A DNA stretch of 56,534 nucleotides from assembly GCA_009602725.1 (NCBI GenBank), contig WELB01000090.1, positions 162,239-218,772 of the forward strand. Direction: 5' to 3'. How positions within the stretch are numbered: the first letter of the stretch is position 1; every line of letters starts with the position of its first letter. Positions 52,849 to 56,534 of the stretch are shown in pieces. The notes beneath the pieces were generated by a model. That model saw nothing but the letters and a program-made list of their open reading frames with translations, did not search any database and was not told the origin of the DNA. The stretch comes from Spirogloea muscicola (taxonomy: Eukaryota; Streptophyta; Zygnematophyceae; Spirogloeales; Spirogloeaceae). Position numbers and translations under genes: made by a program.

Positions 52849-54863
52849 GGGAAGGCATAATCTATATCACCCATAGAATATTTTCCCTGCCTGTGCGAGG
52901 GGCTTTTTGCCCACCATTGCTTTTGTTGAGCCCCTGCTTCTTTTCTGGAGACATAAAACAAGTAAACACGTCAACAGACGGAGGAGTGCTTTTACTAGCT
53001 CTTCTGCAATTGCCGAGGTCCTGCTTCTAGCAAGCTCCTATCGTAATTTTTTTGCCCTCTTGACTTACATTGTTTCTAGCCTTGTCGACAATGTCTGAAG
53101 TGGATAAGGATCTCCTGTGACAATCTGTATTTCATTCATTCTTTGTTGATGTACACAAGCTTCAATTTCTTCAGTACCACCTGAGCTCCTGTGAGCTAGG
53201 CGGCAACTAATACGAGTGTAGTGCAGTGTCTGCAGTCTTGATGCCTTGACTCATCGAGACTCCTCTCCCAACCACACAGCCAGGCAGTCACCAGTGCTGC
53301 CGCCTTAATTAAGTACAAGTCTAGCTGAACGATAGGTTTACCGATTCAATGTTTTTGACCCACTCCCTCCTAAGCTGGGCACTCTCACACTGATGAGTCA
53401 TCATGTTCTTGGAGAACCATTATGCAACTGAAAGTGTTGCGCGCTGATTTAGCACGAGAAGGACAGCTCTAGCGCCTTATGCTTTCCTGCATAGGGGGCA
53501 TTTGAAGCAGTCTTCACTCAAGGACTGCGTGCCATGCCGACAATCAACCTAAGACCTTAAAGGACAAGTGGTACAGCTTAGGCAGCAACTTAGGGTCTTA
53601 TTTAAAAGCCAGATAGGAGGAGAAGAGCTGAACCTGCAAGCAAGACAGGACTGAACAGAGGGGGAGATTAGCTACTGCGAGTCAATCTGAAGCTTCAGAA
53701 AGTTGGGTGATCCTTCGGAGCACGTGCTTTGACTGCTATATGAGCACATCCTCATCACACACCCATAATAGTACCAATCCCCAAGAATGTCAGAAATGGT
53801 ACAATTTGGTAGTCATTGCAACCATAGCGAGAGGTCCTACAGAAAGGTCTTACCGTGCTACCTTACTGGCTCTCCTTTGTCTAAGGCGTGGTGCACTAGC
53901 TGCAGTGTCGCAGGCCCTTGCCTTGCACATGGTGGACTCTCACAGAAGAATGTGTAGCTGCTGATGATAAAGAAGTGGCTGTAAAAGGCAGAGACACTAC
54001 ACTTCTGTTTATCACATATAGATAGTGGACTTTTGACCCCGCCAACACGAAGAACCAACAAGCTATCTGACGGCAACTTTGTGACTCCCAGGAGAGCTCT
54101 AGGCAGAGCCCAGCAGAGCAGGTGTCAGTGTTGGAGCTGTAACCATTGCCTGCCTCGATAAGGTAGACTGGCTCTTCCAATCTTTGATTGCGGACATCGG
54201 CCACCCAAATGACAACTCAGTATTTATAACATAACGCGGACACGAGCTTGAGGTCAAGTGGATGCTGGCTTACTTGATCCTCAAGATTGCGGCAAGCTGC
54301 AAGTTCACTGGCAAGGCTCCACAAAGCTTTGTGAAATTGATGTCGAGCTCTTCAGAGCTCGTTATGAGACGCTTAGACATGACCTCGCTGTTTGAGCATC
54401 GTACACTTCTGCTTTCGTAGCACACTGAATCTCACTCTGTCACATTTGCAATCGCCAGTAAGCTCCAATGGCAGCTAAAGTTCAGCCACCCTTAGTAATT
54501 CAGGTATTGTTCGCTGTCAGTCTGTCATGCATGGTCAGCATGGAGGTAGCCGCAATGTTAGCGAGGGTGGCTTGGCTAGAAGCTGCAAAAGATGAATATG
54601 TGCAGAAGATAGAAGTACAGGCCTTACAGGGCAGCGGCTTTCACAAAGCTTCGCCTAGAGGTGACGGGTAACACAGTGCTGCTATAGCAGCATAAGCTTG
54701 TCACATGACTCTAATTGCCAAGCAGCCTTTGCTCGCAGCTGGGCCGCAGCATTTGCACGCGCTAAGCATGCCCAGATCAGCAAGGCAGAAAGGGCTGCAA
54801 TGTGCAGCCAATCTGCTACCTACAATGAGCGGGAGGAGACTGGCAGCCCCCGTCCCTCCCTCC
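52849..54863. other. Long convergent intergenic region
   Basis: About 2 kb between the 3' ends of MIOX and the peptidase gene. Open frames are short and lack splice context or recognisable motifs. A 67-codon frame at 54468-54671 has a hydrophobic stretch but no other support. None of the dispersed repeats was found. Confidence 0.45.
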
Positions 54864-56433
54864 CTACACCTCCATGAGCCGGGCCTTGTCCTTGTCTGAC
54901 TGCGCCGGCGCAGGGGGGGGCCCGTGCCACAGCTCTGCCAGCTCACGATGCCGCCAGGCGACTGCCGCCACAGGGCCCAGCGTTGACGGCACCTGAGACA
55001 TTGGCCAGCAGCCGCCGAGCGAGAGGTGTCAAAGTGCGCCAACCAACAATATCCCCGACATGTTAGAAGTCAACACAGAACATTCATCAACTGTGATAAT
55101 CTCATAATTCGGCAGTGGCAGTGGCAGCATGGGGGAGTAGCATAGAAGCGGCGACGTACGAGGTAGAGGAGCGCGGGTTGGGGGAGCCGCGTGAGCACGC
55201 CGGCGGCCAGCGCGGCCACGAGCCCAACAGCGTAACCAGCCACAGCATACCACACATACTGGCCACGACGAGCAGCAGGCGGCCGCGGCGCCGCCAGCGA
55301 GCTCAGGCCGTCCTTGTCCCCCTCTGCCTCCCGGCTCTTGTGGTAGTCGAAGCAGACGACAAGCGCCAGTAGCATGCCAGGGATGGCCTGCGACCGACAG
55401 GAGGCATCAGTCGCCGAGCTCCTAGCCGGTTGAATGCCACTGTGCACGAACGGCCTGGCACTGGGAAGCTTGCCGGCACTCACCATGTCACCGAGGCCGA
55501 GCATCATGTAGTCGGCACCAGGGCCGCCGGCGCTGAGGAGGTCGCGGGGGAAGAGCAGCTTGATGGGCAGGTCGAGCTTCTTGGTGACGGCGTGCGGCAC
55601 GGGGACGTGCAGCGAGTGCGCGACCGTGTGGATGGGGTTGCGCGCCTGCTGCGTTGCCACCGACACCATCACGTTGGCGCCGAACAGCGCCTCGGAGAAG
55701 AACACCCAGAAGACGTCGTACACGAAGAGGCAGCCCAGCAGCAGCACGCACGTCTTGGCGTTGGGCAGGCGCACATGCGCGACGAACGCCACACAGATGG
55801 CGGCGCCCAGCAGGTTGTTGAGCAGCCAGTGGCCGGTGAGCAGCCACGCGGTGACCGCGCCGCCGCTCGTCAGCGCCAGCAGGCACTGCGTGTGTGTGGG
55901 GCATCACCGAGGACGGCGCGGGGGGGCGGCCGCCGCAGCGACGGTCATGAGCTCCCGCAATGCCAGCAGCTCATGGTGGCGCAAGCAGGGGCCGTCGGGA
56001 GATGGGTCTGAGGCCGAGGCTGGGAGGCGTTCGTGGGCACCTGGGTGCTCGTGAAGGAGCCGCAGCAGAGGCGCGCAGCGACGGAGTCGACGACGCCGAG
56101 GCGCTGCGTGGCGGCGGCGGCGTGGGGCGCCAGGCAGAAGGCGAGGGAGGACGCGGAGGCGGCGGCGGCGAAGGCGGTGACGAGGTGGGAGAGGGCGGCG
56201 AAGAGGTAGAACATGAGGAGGAGGGAGGCAGAGGAAGCGAGCGGGACGAGCAGCGCCTGCGGGCCGTCCAGCACAATGGCGGCGCCGCCGTTGCCGGTGT
56301 CGCGGTGCCGCGCGCCGTCGCGCTCGTGCGCCAGCGTGCGCGCCGCGGCGGCCAGCACCACGCCCACCGCCGTCGCCACCAGCGCCAGCGACGCCGGCTC
56401 CAGCAGGTACACCAAGTGGCTCAGCGGCTCCAT
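54864..56433 (-). CDS. Signal peptide peptidase-like intramembrane aspartyl protease (SPP/SPPL)
   Basis: A GxGD-type protease that cleaves type II membrane segments in the ER/endomembrane system. Four phase-0 exons on the minus strand: 56433-56041, 55885-55484, 55387-55160, 54992-54864, giving 383 residues, near SPP/SPPL1 length. Several hydrophobic segments are visible from the N-terminus (EPASLALVATAVGVVLAAA; LASSASLLLMFYLFAALS). Exon 2 has TGHWLLNNLLGAAICVAFVA and the catalytic FVYDVFWVFFSEALFGANVM (YD), and ends with the second motif LGLGDM at its very last codons. Exon 3 holds IPGMLLALVVCFDYHKSREA, YAVAGYAVGLVAALAAGVLT and the start of the PAL motif (QPALLYL). Exon 4 completes VPSTLGPVAAVAWRHRELAE and ends KARLMEV. 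Both catalytic aspartates and PAL are present, so it should be active. There is no long lumenal N-terminal domain as in SPPL2. Confidence 0.94.
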
Positions 56434-56464
56434 GGCGGCCGCCGCGAGGGGCTGGGCCGGGAGA

Positions 56465-56534
56465 GCTACCTCCCCGCCGCCGCCGCCGCCGCCGCCGGGA
56501 GGGCTACCTCTCCGCCGCCGCCGCCGCCGCCGCC
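56465..56534. repeat. CCG/GCC simple repeats upstream of the SPP-like gene
   Basis: Two runs of GCC triplets separated by a ~20-base near-duplicate (GGAGGGCTACCTC / GGAGAGCTACCTC) in the 5' flank of the minus-strand peptidase gene, running off the window end. Confidence 0.6.

Noticed and set aside
54468-54671. 67-codon frame with a hydrophobic stretch
   Set aside because: No splice context, homology or codon pattern supports it; chance is sufficient.

Overview
This is nuclear DNA from a eukaryote of the green lineage, most likely a green alga. Nearly every gene is split by many GT-AG introns of about 100-400 bases with TGCAG-type acceptors. The recognisable proteins are of plant/algal type: a kinesin-14 with a calponin-homology domain, an SMP-type LEA protein, myo-inositol oxygenase, and a membrane protein of the Arabidopsis At2g12400 type. 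Genus cannot be told from sequence alone. I see no tRNA, rRNA, CRISPR or prokaryotic operon structure.

Layout: (1) 1-3291 (+) is the 3' part of an unrecognised gene with P-loop-ATPase-like features. (2) 4272-12380 (-) is a CH-domain kinesin-14. (3) 12.5-16.1 kb is a divergent intergenic region full of repeats: a ~200-base-arm inverted repeat, hairpin units, and 5'-truncated retroelement ends. (4) 16118-20165 (+) holds two nucleosome-assembly-protein (NAP) domains in tandem whose exons join in phase as one protein. (5) 20.2-22.3 kb is repeats. (6) 22295-25997 (+) is an IST1-like ESCRT protein with an in-frame TAG inside its conserved domain. (7) 27409-28430 (+) is an SMP/LEA protein, flanked by repeats. 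(8) 31674-35907 (+) is a multi-pass membrane protein with a signal peptide. (9) 36559-41860 (-) is the spliceosomal DEAH helicase PRP22/DHX8; its 5' end is lost in a 124-T run plus a 463-base gap. (10) 43075-47636 (+) is the mitochondrial-type pyruvate dehydrogenase E2. (11) 47905-48653 (-) is a small basic unknown protein. (12) 50028-52848 (+) is myo-inositol oxygenase. (13) 54864-56433 (-) is a signal peptide peptidase-like intramembrane protease.

The genes are individually housekeeping or plant-like and do not form one pathway. The least ordinary content is the tandem-NAP gene, the nonsense codon in IST1, a probable GC-AG intron in PRP22, and a short hairpin repeat family. All the repeat copies I recognised lie in 5' flanks, tandem or divergent intergenic DNA, or a first intron; none lie in the convergent 3'-3' intervals. 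Several gene starts sit in very GC-rich islands with GCC/GCG repeats, while gene bodies and 3' flanks are far less GC-rich.

Exon limits were set by hand from splice consensus, reading phase and family conservation. Those listed explicitly are phase-consistent; others are approximate.
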